The notes under the pieces were generated by a model that worked only from the letters and a program-made list of their open reading frames with translations, was not told the origin of the DNA and did not search any database. A DNA stretch of 64,000 bases from Pusillimonas sp. TS35 (lineage in GTDB: Bacteria; Pseudomonadota; Gammaproteobacteria; Burkholderiales; Burkholderiaceae_B), in assembly GCF_009857885.1 (NCBI RefSeq), contig NZ_WWER01000008.1, positions 124,001-188,000 of the forward strand, in the 5' to 3' direction. A program made the translations under genes and the position numbers. This document shows, piece by piece, positions 36,184 through 44,834 of this stretch (positions are counted from its first letter, which is position 1; every line of letters starts with the position of its first letter).

Positions 36184-37417
36184 ACACCCCCGCACTACGG
36201 TGCAAGAAATCCGCCGCGCTGGCGCGGCCCAGCCATCGGCCATGGCGCCAACGAGCACGGCGCCCGACATGAAGGCTTTTCTCAGCCTGGGCTTCCGCCC
36301 GCTGTATATCGCTGGCTGCGCCTGGGCGCTGATTTCCATTGCCATCTGGATTTTCGCGCCTGCGCTCATTACCCAACCCATGTGGGGCGTGGCCTGGCAT
36401 GCGCATGAGATGCTGTGGGCCTTTATTGGCACCATTGCCGTCGGCTTCCTGCTTACCGCCAGCGCTACCTGGACGGGTTTCAACCCGCTCAAAGGCCCCG
36501 GCCTGGGCGCGCTGGCGGTGCTGTGGGTCGTTGCCCGCATCGGTTACTTGGCTGGGGGTATCACGGCGTTTTACATTGCGCTGGCGGCCGAAACGCTGTT
36601 CTTCGGTATTGCCGCCATCTGTCTGTTGCGCGTCACGATCAAGGGCAAGAGCCGCCGCAACCAGGGCCTGCCCCTTCTTACGCTGGGCCTGGGCGTGGCC
36701 AATTTGCTCTATACCCTGGCCGCGCGCAACAATGACTATCCCAGCCTGATGGCCCACTTCAACCAGGGCTTGCTGTGTATGGCGGTGATTGCGCTGCTGA
36801 TTGCGCGCCGCGTTATTCCTTTCTTTGCCATGCGCATGGTGCCGGGCCTTGATATCCCCATGCTCACGCGCAGCGGCCATGCGCAAATGGTGTTGAGCGT
36901 CGCCGCCATCGCCTTCAGCCTGCTGCAGGCGCCCGTGCTGATGGCGATCACGCTGGCGGCAACGGGGCTGATCGCGCTCTGGCAGCTGTTTTGCTGGAAG
37001 CCTGCGGCCGTGCTGCGCAAGCCGATGCTGTGGATTTTGTACCTGGGTTATGCCAGCATGGCGGTCGGCTTGCTGGTTGCCGCCTGCTACGAAGCCGGGC
37101 TGGGCGGCGGTGTGCTGGCCCGCGCCGCGGTACATGCACATGTTATAGGTATGGGCGGTTTTGCGGTGCTTATCATCGGTATGGTCACACGCACGGCGCT
37201 TGGCCACTTGGGCCGGCCGCTCAAGCTTGATGGCAGTATGCTGGCCAGCTATTGGCTGATGGTGGCGGCCGTGGTGCTGCGTCTGGCCGCGCTGGCGCCT
37301 ACCAATGCCAGTTTGTTGCTTTTGCAGGCGGCGGCGGCCAGCTGGATCGCATGCATGGCGCTGTATCTGTGGCGTTTCGTACCGATGCTGATACGGCCCC
37401 GCCCTGACGGGAAGTGA
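36173..37417 (+). CDS. nnrS: NnrS-family heme-copper membrane protein
   Basis: 414 residues, about 12 hydrophobic segments. FLSLGFRPLYIAGCAWALIS and WHAHEMLWAFIGTIAVGFLLTA are the NnrS signature (the HAHEM His), with RRVIPFFAMRM and AAVHAHVIGMGGFAVLIIGMVTR later (HAHxxGMGGF). NnrS proteins bind heme and copper and protect against nitric oxide stress. ATG 36173 is used rather than TTG 36167. The N-terminal 35 residues are polar and cytoplasmic. nsrR starts 4 bases after its stop. Confidence 0.93.
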   Translation: MAAEHPRTTVQEIRRAGAAQPSAMAPTSTAPDMKAFLSLGFRPLYIAGCAWALISIAIWIFAPALITQPMWGVAWHAHEMLWAFIGTIAVGFLLTASATWTGFNPLKGPGLGALAVLWVVARIGYLAGGITAFYIALAAETLFFGIAAICLLRVTIKGKSRRNQGLPLLTLGLGVANLLYTLAARNNDYPSLMAHFNQGLLCMAVIALLIARRVIPFFAMRMVPGLDIPMLTRSGHAQMVLSVAAIAFSLLQAPVLMAITLAATGLIALWQLFCWKPAAVLRKPMLWILYLGYASMAVGLLVAACYEAGLGGGVLARAAVHAHVIGMGGFAVLIIGMVTRTALGHLGRPLKLDGSMLASYWLMVAAVVLRLAALAPTNASLLLLQAAAASWIACMALYLWRFVPMLIRPRPDGK

Positions 37418-37421
37418 TGCC

Positions 37422-37889
37422 ATGCGCCTGACGTCGATGACGGATTACGCGATGCGCCTGCTGATGTATGTCGGGCAGCATCCCGAGCGCTTGTGTACGA
37501 TTGCGGAGATCGCCCAGGCGTACGGTATTTCAGAGCCGCACCTTATGAAGATCACTCACCGGCTGGCGCAGTTGGGCTGGCTGGAAACCATACGCGGCAA
37601 GAACGGTGGCATGCGGCTCGCCAAGGCGCCTGGCGCTATTAATCTGGGCGCGGTGGTGCGGGACATCGAGAATGATTTGGCCGTGGTGGAGTGCCTGGGC
37701 GCGGACAGCCGCTGCACGCTTAGCGGTACCTGTGGCCTCACGGGCATTATGCAAGGTGCGCTGGGTGCGTTTCTGCGTCATCTGGACGGTTATACGCTGG
37801 CCGATATTATTGCGCCGGGCGGTTGCGACGCGCGGTCAGGTCTGGCTGCCGGGGAGCAGCAGGTGGTGTTCAAGAAGGCGCCTGCCTAG
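37422..37889 (+). CDS. nsrR: Rrf2-family nitric-oxide-sensing repressor NsrR
   Basis: 155 residues. The helix-turn-helix part is MRLTSMTDYAMRLLMYVG plus IAEIAQAYGISEPHLMKITHRLA; the Fe-S ligands are Cys91, Cys98 and Cys104 (VECLGADSRC, SGTCGL), the same layout as E. coli NsrR (91, 96, 102). NO reacts with the cluster and lifts repression. It is the last gene of the operon it likely represses, through the operator at 35696-35718. IscR is less likely because of the partner genes. Confidence 0.93.
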   Translation: MRLTSMTDYAMRLLMYVGQHPERLCTIAEIAQAYGISEPHLMKITHRLAQLGWLETIRGKNGGMRLAKAPGAINLGAVVRDIENDLAVVECLGADSRCTLSGTCGLTGIMQGALGAFLRHLDGYTLADIIAPGGCDARSGLAAGEQQVVFKKAPA

Positions 37890-37923
37890 GAGGGCCGCGG
37901 GTCTCCTGATTTCGCCCGTTGTA

Positions 37924-37972
37924 CGTCTCTCGTCTCTCGTCTCTCGTCCCTCGTCCCTCGTCCTTCGTCTCT
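37924..37972 (+). repeat. Heptamer tandem array (CGTCTCT type)
   Basis: Seven consecutive copies of a 7-base pyrimidine-rich unit, three CGTCTCT, two CGTCCCT, one CGTCCTT, one CGTCTCT, followed by more CT-rich sequence up to about 37990. It lies 35 bases after the nsrR stop and outside coding sequence. Confidence 0.9.
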
Positions 37973-38038
37973 TTTCCCTCGTCGCTCTTCGCGCTTGGCT
38001 GGCGGCGGTTCGCTTGCCGTGGTCTTTGTTCTTTAGCC

Positions 38039-38122
38039 GGGGCGCCGTGGCGAGGCAGGCTGGTCGCTTCGATCGCTCGCCCCTTCGGGGTTCCCGTCAA
38101 ATTCACGCGCTTTCAGCGGCGT
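38039..38122 (-). repeat. Inverted partial copy of the 105-base repeat
   Basis: The outer ends match the direct repeats in opposite orientation: GGGGCGCCGTGGCGAGGCAG at the left and TCAAATTCACGCGCTTTCAG near the right. The middle (about 38064-38096) differs. Together with the direct copies this could fold into a very long hairpin. Confidence 0.75.
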
Positions 38123-38165
38123 GTGCGAACTCGCCCTTTTGCCCCTGCGGGGCAACGGAGCTCAA

Positions 38166-38270
38166 ACAGGCGCTCACGCTTTTTCGCTGAAAGCACGCGA
38201 ATTTGACGGCGAGCTCAAGGCGCACCCAGCCTGCCTCGCCACGGCGCCCCTCAGGTGGAATGCTGTTGGG
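38166..38270 (+). repeat. 105-base direct repeat, copy 1
   Basis: Begins ACAGGCGCTCACGCTTTTTC and ends near TGCTGTTGGG. It differs from copy 2 at about four positions. Internal part CGCTGAAAGCACGCGAATTT resembles an imperfect palindrome, as in intergenic REP/BIME-type elements. Confidence 0.85.
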
Positions 38271-38282
38271 AGAATGGAGCGG

Positions 38283-38387
38283 ACAGGCGCTCACGCTTTT
38301 TCGCTGAAAGCGCGTGAATTTGACGGCGAGCTCAAGGCGCACCCAGCCTGCCCCGCCACGGCGCCCCTCAGGTGGAATGCTCTTGGG
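38283..38387 (+). repeat. 105-base direct repeat, copy 2
   Basis: Same unit as at 38166, offset by 117 bases with a 12-base non-repeated spacer. Such near-identical copies in a gene-free gap point to recent duplication or a mobile intergenic repeat family. Confidence 0.85.
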
Positions 38388-38555
38388 GGGCGGGACAGCC
38401 TATTTGCTACGTGATGCGCCCTAGAGCCTACACGGCGACAGCGATGAGTTAGAACACAAACGGAGGCCAGCTCAAAAGTCCGCATTCGGCGGGAGCGATG
38501 GCAACGTACAGAAGACGATTGCTCGGGCACCACAAATTCGTAATTAACAAATGAA

Positions 38556-38584
38556 TTGCACATACACAAATATTGCACTATTAT
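38556..38584 (+). promoter_or_regulatory. Sigma70-like promoter ahead of the homogentisate cluster
   Basis: TTGCAC at 38556-38561 and TATTAT at 38579-38584 are separated by exactly 17 bases, in the only strongly AT-rich stretch upstream of the MBL-fold gene. The implied untranslated leader is about 195 bases. Confidence 0.55.
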
Positions 38585-38784
38585 TTGAAGCATAGAGCTT
38601 CCCCGCCGCTCAACAGCCGGCTACCCTTTCCAGACGTCGGCAAACACAACTCGACGCGGCCGGAAGCGCACTGCAGTGCCGCCAAAACGGCCGATAGAAA
38701 GAGACACATAAAGAGACACCTCCCGCCCAGGGCCAACACACCGATATCGCCTAGACCGCGGAACCAATACCACCCGGAGCCCCT

Positions 38785-39741
38785 ATGACACAGAAACAGT
38801 TTGCCTCTCACGCTGATCTCGAGGACAAAATCGCCTCGTTTGAAAAGCTCTCCGACAATGCCTACGCCTACACTGCCGAAGGCGACCCCAACACCGGCGT
38901 TATCATCGGCGACGACGCTGTGATGGTCATCGATACCCAGGCCACGCCGGTCATGGCTCAGGGTGTCATTGACCGCATCAAAGAAGTGACCGACAAGCCG
39001 GTCAAGTACATCCTGCTGTCTCACTACCATGCCGTGCGGGTCTTTGGCGCCTCGGCTTACCATGCGCAAGAGATCATCGCCAGCCGCGACACCTGGGATC
39101 TCATCGTCGAACGCGGCGAACAGGACAAAGCCAGCGAAATCGGCCGCTTTCCGCGCCTGTTTCGCAATGTCGAGTCCATCCCACCCGGTCTCACTTGGCC
39201 CACCATCACCTTCCAGGGCCACATGACCGTCAACCTGGGCAATCTTGAAGTGCAGATCATGCAGGTCGGCCGCGGGCACACAAAGGGCGACACTATCGCC
39301 TGGCTGCCCGAGCAGCGTATTCTTTTCGCCGGCGACCTGGTCGAATACCAGTCCACCCCCTACGCCGGCGACGCCTACTTCCGCGACTGGCCGCAAACGC
39401 TGGATACGCTGGCAGGGTTCGACGCAGAGAAAATGGTGCCCGGCCGTGGCCCCGCCCTTAAGTCGGCCGACGAAGTGCGCAAGGGGCTGGCCGGCACCCG
39501 GGCCTTCCTCACCGACCTGTACAGCAGCGTCAATAACGGCGTGGCCGCGGGCAAAGACCTGAAGACGATCTACCGCGAAACCTATGACTTCATGAAGCCC
39601 CGTTACGCCGACTGGGTGATCTTTGACCATTGCATGCCCTTCGACGTTTCGCGTGCCTATGACGAAGCCACCGGCTACGAAGACCCGCGCATCTGGACTG
39701 CAGAACGCGACATCGAGATGTGGAAGCAACTCGAAGGCTGA
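38785..39741 (+). CDS. MBL-fold hydrolase-like protein with altered HxHxDH motif
   Basis: 318 residues with the metallo-beta-lactamase fold outline: DDAVMVIDTQATPVMAQGV, LSHYHAVRVFGASAYHAQ, the later GRGHTKGDTIAWL and ILFAGDLVEYQ. The first metal motif is HYHAVR (residues 80-85): the Asp and last His of HxHxDH are replaced by Val and Arg, so one metal site is altered. No signal peptide. It begins the FAD monooxygenase-DUF2783-hmgA-fahA cluster, 18 bases ahead of the monooxygenase, so it probably acts in aromatic-acid catabolism; the reaction is unknown. Confidence 0.85.
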   Translation: MTQKQFASHADLEDKIASFEKLSDNAYAYTAEGDPNTGVIIGDDAVMVIDTQATPVMAQGVIDRIKEVTDKPVKYILLSHYHAVRVFGASAYHAQEIIASRDTWDLIVERGEQDKASEIGRFPRLFRNVESIPPGLTWPTITFQGHMTVNLGNLEVQIMQVGRGHTKGDTIAWLPEQRILFAGDLVEYQSTPYAGDAYFRDWPQTLDTLAGFDAEKMVPGRGPALKSADEVRKGLAGTRAFLTDLYSSVNNGVAAGKDLKTIYRETYDFMKPRYADWVIFDHCMPFDVSRAYDEATGYEDPRIWTAERDIEMWKQLEG

Positions 39742-39759
39742 GTCAGACAGGAGCAGGCT

Positions 39760-41487
39760 GTGGGAGACATCGACTATCAAAGCCTGGCGTTCGACTACAT
39801 ACCAAGAAGCGCCAGCAGAACCGAACACCAGCACATCACTATTGTGGGCGCGGGCCCTGTAGGCCTCACCCTCGCACTGCAGTTGGCTGGCCGCGGCCAG
39901 CGCGTGCTACTGCTGGACGACGACAATCGCCTGTCCACTGGCTCGCGCGCCATCTGCTTCGCCAAGCGCACTCTGGACATCTGGGACCGCCTGGGGGTCG
40001 GCGATCGCATGGTGGACAAGGGTGTGTCGTGGAATATCGGTCGCGTCTTTTTCAAAGACGAAGAAGTGTGGCAGTTCGACCTGCTGCCGGAGCAGGGTCA
40101 CCGGCGCCCCGCCTTCATTAACCTGCAGCAGTATTACTGCGAGGGCTATCTGTACGAGGCCGCCGCCGCCCACCCCAACATTGATGTGCGCTGGAAGAGC
40201 AAGGCGGTGGGCCTGCAACAGCGCGACAATGGCGCCGAGGTTAGCGTCGAGACGCCCGACGGCAGCTATACGGTGTTCACCGATTGGCTCATTGCCTGCG
40301 ATGGCGCGCGCTCTCCACTGCGCCACATGCTGGGCCAGGAAACGCACGGCCAAGTGTTTCGCGACCGCTTCCTGATCGCGGACGTCAAGATGCACGCCGA
40401 TTTCCCTACCGAGCGGTGGTTCTGGTTCGATCCACCCTTCCACCCTGGCCAGTCCGTGCTGCTGCACAGTCAGCCCGACAACGTCTGGCGTATCGACTTC
40501 CAGCTTGGCTGGGATGCCGACCCGAAAGAGGAAACCAAGCCTGAGAAAGTCATCCCCCGCATCCAGGCCCTGTTGGGCGAAGACGTGCGCTTTGAGCTTG
40601 AATGGGTGAGCATCTACACCTTTGCCTGCGAACGCATGGATCACTTCCGCCATGGCCGTGTCGTCTTCGCGGGCGACGCGGCTCATCGGGTGTCGCCGTT
40701 CGGTGCGCGCGGCGCCAACAGCGGCGTGCAGGATGCGGATAATCTGGCCTGGAAGCTGGATCTCGTTTGCCGGGGGCTTGCGCCTGATGCGCTGATTGAC
40801 AGCTATGCCGCCGAGCGCGAGCAAGCGGCCGACGAAAACATTGCCCACTCTACGCATTCCACCGACTTCATCACGCCAAAAAGCGAGATCAGCCTGCTGT
40901 TCCGCAATACCGTTCTGGCCCTGGCTCGAACGCATGAGTTCGCACGCAAGCTGGTGAACAGCGGCAGGCTGTCCACGCCTACTGCTTATACCGGTTCGCC
41001 CCTGAGCACACCGGATGTCGACGATTTCAGCCACGCGCCACCGCTGGGCGATGTGGCGCCCGATGGCCCGGTTACGCTCAACGGCGAACATGCGTGGTGG
41101 CTGGGCGAACTGGGAGCCGGTTTTACCGTAGCGCTGTTCTGCAATACGCACATTCCCAACCCTGAGCAGCGGCGCGCCTTGGCAGAGCTGGAGCAAGGCC
41201 CGCTCAAGGTCAAGGTAGTGCTGGCTCTGTCGCCGGCGCTGGCCCGCAAGGCGCCGGCCGGCATGCATTGCGTGGTCGATCAGCAGATGACGCTCGCGCG
41301 CCGCTACGACGCGCGCCAGGGCGCCTGTTACTTGATCCGGCCCGATCAGCATATCGCCGCACGCTGGCGGCGGCTGGACATGGCCCGGATACAGCAGGCG
41401 TTGCTGCGCGCCACAGCCGTCCCCGGACAGGCATTGACGCAGGCCGCGCAAACACGGGATGAACACGCCCGAGACGAAGATGCTTGA
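39760..41487 (+). CDS. FAD-dependent aromatic hydroxylase-like monooxygenase
   Basis: 575 residues of the class A flavoprotein monooxygenase family (MhpA/PobA type). GTG 39760 follows ACAGGAGCAG. The ADP-binding motif is IVGAGPVGLTLALQLAGRG, the DG motif ACDGARSPLRHMLG, and the FAD ribityl motif GRVVFAGDAAHRVSPFGARG. A C-terminal thioredoxin-like domain (about 430-560) is typical of the larger members. It lies directly upstream of the homogentisate genes, so it may hydroxylate a hydroxyphenylacetate-type substrate towards homogentisate, but this is inference. The extreme C-terminus is a charged tail of no clear role. Confidence 0.88.
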   Translation: MGDIDYQSLAFDYIPRSASRTEHQHITIVGAGPVGLTLALQLAGRGQRVLLLDDDNRLSTGSRAICFAKRTLDIWDRLGVGDRMVDKGVSWNIGRVFFKDEEVWQFDLLPEQGHRRPAFINLQQYYCEGYLYEAAAAHPNIDVRWKSKAVGLQQRDNGAEVSVETPDGSYTVFTDWLIACDGARSPLRHMLGQETHGQVFRDRFLIADVKMHADFPTERWFWFDPPFHPGQSVLLHSQPDNVWRIDFQLGWDADPKEETKPEKVIPRIQALLGEDVRFELEWVSIYTFACERMDHFRHGRVVFAGDAAHRVSPFGARGANSGVQDADNLAWKLDLVCRGLAPDALIDSYAAEREQAADENIAHSTHSTDFITPKSEISLLFRNTVLALARTHEFARKLVNSGRLSTPTAYTGSPLSTPDVDDFSHAPPLGDVAPDGPVTLNGEHAWWLGELGAGFTVALFCNTHIPNPEQRRALAELEQGPLKVKVVLALSPALARKAPAGMHCVVDQQMTLARRYDARQGACYLIRPDQHIAARWRRLDMARIQQALLRATAVPGQALTQAAQTRDEHARDEDA

Positions 41488-41589
41488 GACGAAGATGCCT
41501 GGAACGCGCAACCCCTGGGCGAGCCAGCGAGATATTGATGAAGGCGGCGTGCGCGTATACAGGCCGAAAGAATCGAGGAGATCAACACC

Positions 41590-41814
41590 ATGAATACGTT
41601 ACTCAACACCCTGCCCGGCTTGGCCGCGCCCGATGATTTCTATGAACGCCTCATCGATGCGCACCGCGATTTGAGCACCGCGCAGAGCCATGCCATGAAT
41701 GCAGCGCTGGTGTTGTTGCTGGCTAACCATATCGGCGACCTGGATGTGATCACCCAGGCGCTGGAATATGCTCGCGCAGCGGTGGTGCCGCACGCGGAAG
41801 CTGCCACCGCTTAA
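41590..41814 (+). CDS. DUF2783-type small protein
   Basis: 74 residues, starting at ATG 41590 with GAGGAG upstream. APDDFYERLIDAHRDLSTAQSHAMNAALVLLLANHIGD matches, as I recall it, the small DUF2783 family that travels with FAD monooxygenase and MBL genes in beta- and alphaproteobacteria. It is helical with no signal peptide or cofactor motif, possibly a partner or assembly protein for the monooxygenase. Function unknown. Confidence 0.8.
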   Translation: MNTLLNTLPGLAAPDDFYERLIDAHRDLSTAQSHAMNAALVLLLANHIGDLDVITQALEYARAAVVPHAEAATA

Positions 41815-41991
41815 GCGGGGCGGCACCACCGCTCCCGCTACAGCGCAGCATGCACGCCAACACGCAGCTGCGCTAAACACCCGTGTTTATAAAACACACA
41901 CGCAGGACACCCGTGAACAACCGCGTTGCCAATATTTCGGCATCCATTTATGGAACACGCACGCAGGACACCCACTTTCAGGACACACACC

Positions 41992-43296
41992 ATGACTGCT
42001 ACTCTTGTCTACCAGACCGGCTTTGGCAACCAATGCGCCACCGAAGCGCTGCCCGGCGCCCTGCCCGTGGGCCGCAATTCACCGCAAGTCTGCCCCTACG
42101 GCCTGTACGCGGAACAGCTTTCTGGCACCGCCTTCACCATGACACGCGCCGAGAATCGCCGGTCTTGGCTATATCGCATCCGCCCTGCCGCGATGCAAGA
42201 CGCCTTCGTACCCTACGAGGGCGCACAAGGATGGCAAACGGACTTCAACACAACGCCCGCCTCACCCAACCGCCTGCGCTGGAACGCTCTGGATATCCCG
42301 CAGGCGCCGACGGATTTCGTGGACGGCATGCACACTTGGGCCGGCAACGGCAACAGCAATGACCAGATCGGCGTGGCGATCAGCCTGTATGCCATCAACC
42401 AGTCGATGACGCGGCGCGTGTTCTACAACGCCGACGCCGAGATGATGTTCGTGCCCGAGCACGGCCGCCTGCGCCTGGCCACCGAGTTGGGCCGCATGGA
42501 CATCGAACCCTGCGAGATCGCCGTCATCCCACGCGGGGTGCGCTTCCGCGTCGAACTGCTGGAACAGGCCGCGCGCGGCTATGTCCTGGAAAACTATGGC
42601 GCACCACTGCGCCTGCCGGAACTGGGCCCGATCGGCTCGAATGGTATGGCCAATGCGCGCGACTTCCAGATACCGGTGGCCTGGTATGAAGACATCGAAG
42701 GCCCCCACACGCTGATCGCCAAGTTCAGCGACAGCTTCTGGCAAACGACGCTGCAACATTCGCCGCTGGACGTAGTGGCATGGCATGGCAACAACGCGCC
42801 GTACAAATATGACCTGCGCCGTTTCAACATTATCGGCTCGATCAGCTACGACCATCCCGATCCTTGCCTGTTCACGGTGCTCACCTCGCCCTCGGATACT
42901 GCCGGCGCGGCCAATATAGATTTCGCCATTTTCCCGCCCCGGATCCTGGCCATGGAGAACACCTTCCGGCCGCCCTGGTTCCACCGCAACTTCGCCAGCG
43001 AATTCATGGGATTGATCCAAGGTGTGTACGATGCCAAGGCCGAAGGCTTTGTGCCAGGCGGCGCCAGCCTGCACAACTGCATGAGCCCGCACGGCCCCGA
43101 TGCCGAGACCTTTGAAAAAGCCACTGCCGCCGACACCAGCAAGCCGCATTACATTCGCGATACCATGGCATTCATGTTCGAGACCCGGCGCGTCATCCGC
43201 CCCACGCAGGCCGCTCTGTCGGCAGGCACGCTGCAGCAAGGCTACGACGCCGTGTGGTCGGGGATCAATAAGCACTTCAACCCCGAGAAGCGCTAA
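41992..43296 (+). CDS. hmgA: Homogentisate 1,2-dioxygenase
   Basis: 434 residues, the usual size. ATG 41992 ([14 protein letters not shown]) follows AGGACACACACC; upstream in-frame codons are not conserved-looking. Fe(II) ligands are in [18 protein letters not shown] (His and Glu) and [12 protein letters not shown] (His). It opens the homogentisate ring to maleylacetoacetate in tyrosine and phenylalanine breakdown. The 177 bases upstream hold a duplicated ACGCAGGACACCC motif (about 41900 and 41960) that may reflect small repeats of the ribosome-site region. fahA follows after 135 bases. Confidence 0.97.
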   Translation: MTATLVYQTGFGNQCATEALPGALPVGRNSPQVCPYGLYAEQLSGTAFTMTRAENRRSWLYRIRPAAMQDAFVPYEGAQGWQTDFNTTPASPNRLRWNALDIPQAPTDFVDGMHTWAGNGNSNDQIGVAISLYAINQSMTRRVFYNADAEMMFVPEHGRLRLATELGRMDIEPCEIAVIPRGVRFRVELLEQAARGYVLENYGAPLRLPELGPIGSNGMANARDFQIPVAWYEDIEGPHTLIAKFSDSFWQTTLQHSPLDVVAWHGNNAPYKYDLRRFNIIGSISYDHPDPCLFTVLTSPSDTAGAANIDFAIFPPRILAMENTFRPPWFHRNFASEFMGLIQGVYDAKAEGFVPGGASLHNCMSPHGPDAETFEKATAADTSKPHYIRDTMAFMFETRRVIRPTQAALSAGTLQQGYDAVWSGINKHFNPEKR

Positions 43297-43431
43297 GCGG
43301 ATAAAAGGCATACCGCGAGAAGGCGAGGCATCAAAGGCCCCGCTTTCGCAACAGTAAACGTAATGACTGTATCGACTGACACAAGCGCTGCGCAACAACA
43401 GCAGCATGATGCAGATAACAGAGGACACCGC

Positions 43432-44745
43432 ATGACCCACCTGAACGAAACCCACGATCCTTCCTTGCAAAGCTGGGTTGCTGCCGCCAACGCGCCGGAC
43501 AATGGTTTCCCCATCCAGAACCTGCCCTTTGGCGTCTTCAGGCCCCGCAATGACGGCCTGCTGCGCCCGGGCGTAGCAATCGGCGACCAGATCCTTGATC
43601 TGGCCGCGCTGGCCGAGCGCCATTCATGGACAGGCCTGGCCGCCGAAGCACTGGATGCCTGTCAGGGTGATTCCCTCAACAACCTGATGGCCCTGGGGCA
43701 GGCACATTGGTCTGCGCTGCGTCTGGCGCTCTCGCGCGCGCTGCGCAGCGGATCACCACTGCAATCCACGCTCGAGCCGCTGCTCACACCCATGAACCAG
43801 GCCGAGCTCGCCCTGCCCGCACGCATTGGCGACTACACCGACTTCTATGTCTCTTTGCACCATGCAACAACGGTAGGCAAACAGTTCCGGCCCGACAACC
43901 CATTGCTGCCCAACTACAAATGGGTGCCCATCGGCTACCATGGCCGCGCCTCCAGCATTGGTGTGGCGCAACAGTTCCCGCGCCCCAAGGGCCAGATACG
44001 CCCGCAGGCGGAAGGCGGCGAACCGGGCTTCGGCCCCTCCCAGCGGCTGGACTATGAGTTGGAGCTGGGCGTCTTTATCGGCACCGGCAATGCGCAAGGT
44101 GAGCCGATTGCCATCGACGACGCTGAAAAACATGTGTTCGGGCTCTGCATCCTGAACGACTGGTCCGCCCGCGACCTGCAGGCCTGGGAGTATCAGCCGC
44201 TGGGCCCCTTCCTGGCCAAGAACTTCGCCAGCACAATTTCGCCGTGGATCGTGACGCTGGAGGCGCTGGCGCCCTTCCGCGTCCCCTTTACACGCGGACA
44301 GGGAGAACCCGCCCCCTTGCCTTACCTGCAAGCCAAAAATGCCGCAGAGGCCGCCTTCGATATCGAACTGGATGTCTATCTGAGCACTGAGCAATCACGC
44401 GCAAAACAGGCCGAGCCGGCGCACGTTTCGAGCAGCAATTTCAAAGACGCAGCCTACTGGACTGTAGCGCAGATGGTGGCGCATCACACCGTAAACGGCT
44501 GCAATCTGTCGGCCGGCGACATGCTGGGCACCGGCACGCTGTCGGGCCCGGCTGCGGGGCAGGAAGGCTCATTGCTCGAATCTACCGCAGGCGGCAAGCA
44601 ACCGCTCACGCTGCCGTGGGGCGAGCAACGCATGTTTCTGCAGGATAACGACGAAATCATCCTCCGCGCCCACGCCCGCAAACCAGGCTATCCGACCATC
44701 AGCCTGGGCGAAGCGCGCGGCAGGGTGCTGCCCGCCAGGGGCTGA
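43432..44745 (+). CDS. fahA: Fumarylacetoacetase
   Basis: 437 residues; ATG 43432 with GAGGACACC upstream, beginning MTHLNETHDPSLQSWVAAAN. NLPFGVF, DYTDFYVSLHHATTVGKQFR, the metal-binding DYELELGVFIG and LCILNDWSARDLQAWEYQPLGPF are characteristic. It splits fumarylacetoacetate to fumarate and acetoacetate, the last step of the homogentisate pathway. The maleylacetoacetate isomerase expected between hmgA and fahA steps is not in the window. Confidence 0.97.
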   Translation: MTHLNETHDPSLQSWVAAANAPDNGFPIQNLPFGVFRPRNDGLLRPGVAIGDQILDLAALAERHSWTGLAAEALDACQGDSLNNLMALGQAHWSALRLALSRALRSGSPLQSTLEPLLTPMNQAELALPARIGDYTDFYVSLHHATTVGKQFRPDNPLLPNYKWVPIGYHGRASSIGVAQQFPRPKGQIRPQAEGGEPGFGPSQRLDYELELGVFIGTGNAQGEPIAIDDAEKHVFGLCILNDWSARDLQAWEYQPLGPFLAKNFASTISPWIVTLEALAPFRVPFTRGQGEPAPLPYLQAKNAAEAAFDIELDVYLSTEQSRAKQAEPAHVSSSNFKDAAYWTVAQMVAHHTVNGCNLSAGDMLGTGTLSGPAAGQEGSLLESTAGGKQPLTLPWGEQRMFLQDNDEIILRAHARKPGYPTISLGEARGRVLPARG

Positions 44746-44760
44746 CGGCCTGCCGGCCAG

Positions 44761-44779
44761 CAAGGGGCGCCGCCCCTTG
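44761..44779. terminator. GC-rich hairpin between convergent fahA and FAD dehydrogenase genes
   Basis: CAAGGGGCG and CGCCCCTTG form a perfect 9-base stem around a single base (the real loop would be larger). No T-run follows, so it is only a possible terminator. Confidence 0.35.
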
Positions 44780-44834
44780 CGCCACGCGGCGCCGCCTGGC
44801 AAAGGCAACGCCGCCCCCGTACACACGCGCGCCG

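Larger units (their letters stand above)
37890..38784. other. Gene-free region with tandem and dispersed repeats
   Basis: Roughly 900 bases with no credible gene on either strand; short frames here have atypical composition and are made by the repeats. It contains the heptamer array (37924-37972), two 105-base direct repeats, an inverted partial copy, and a promoter for the following MBL gene near 38556. From 38404 on the sequence becomes AT-richer. Confidence 0.8.
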
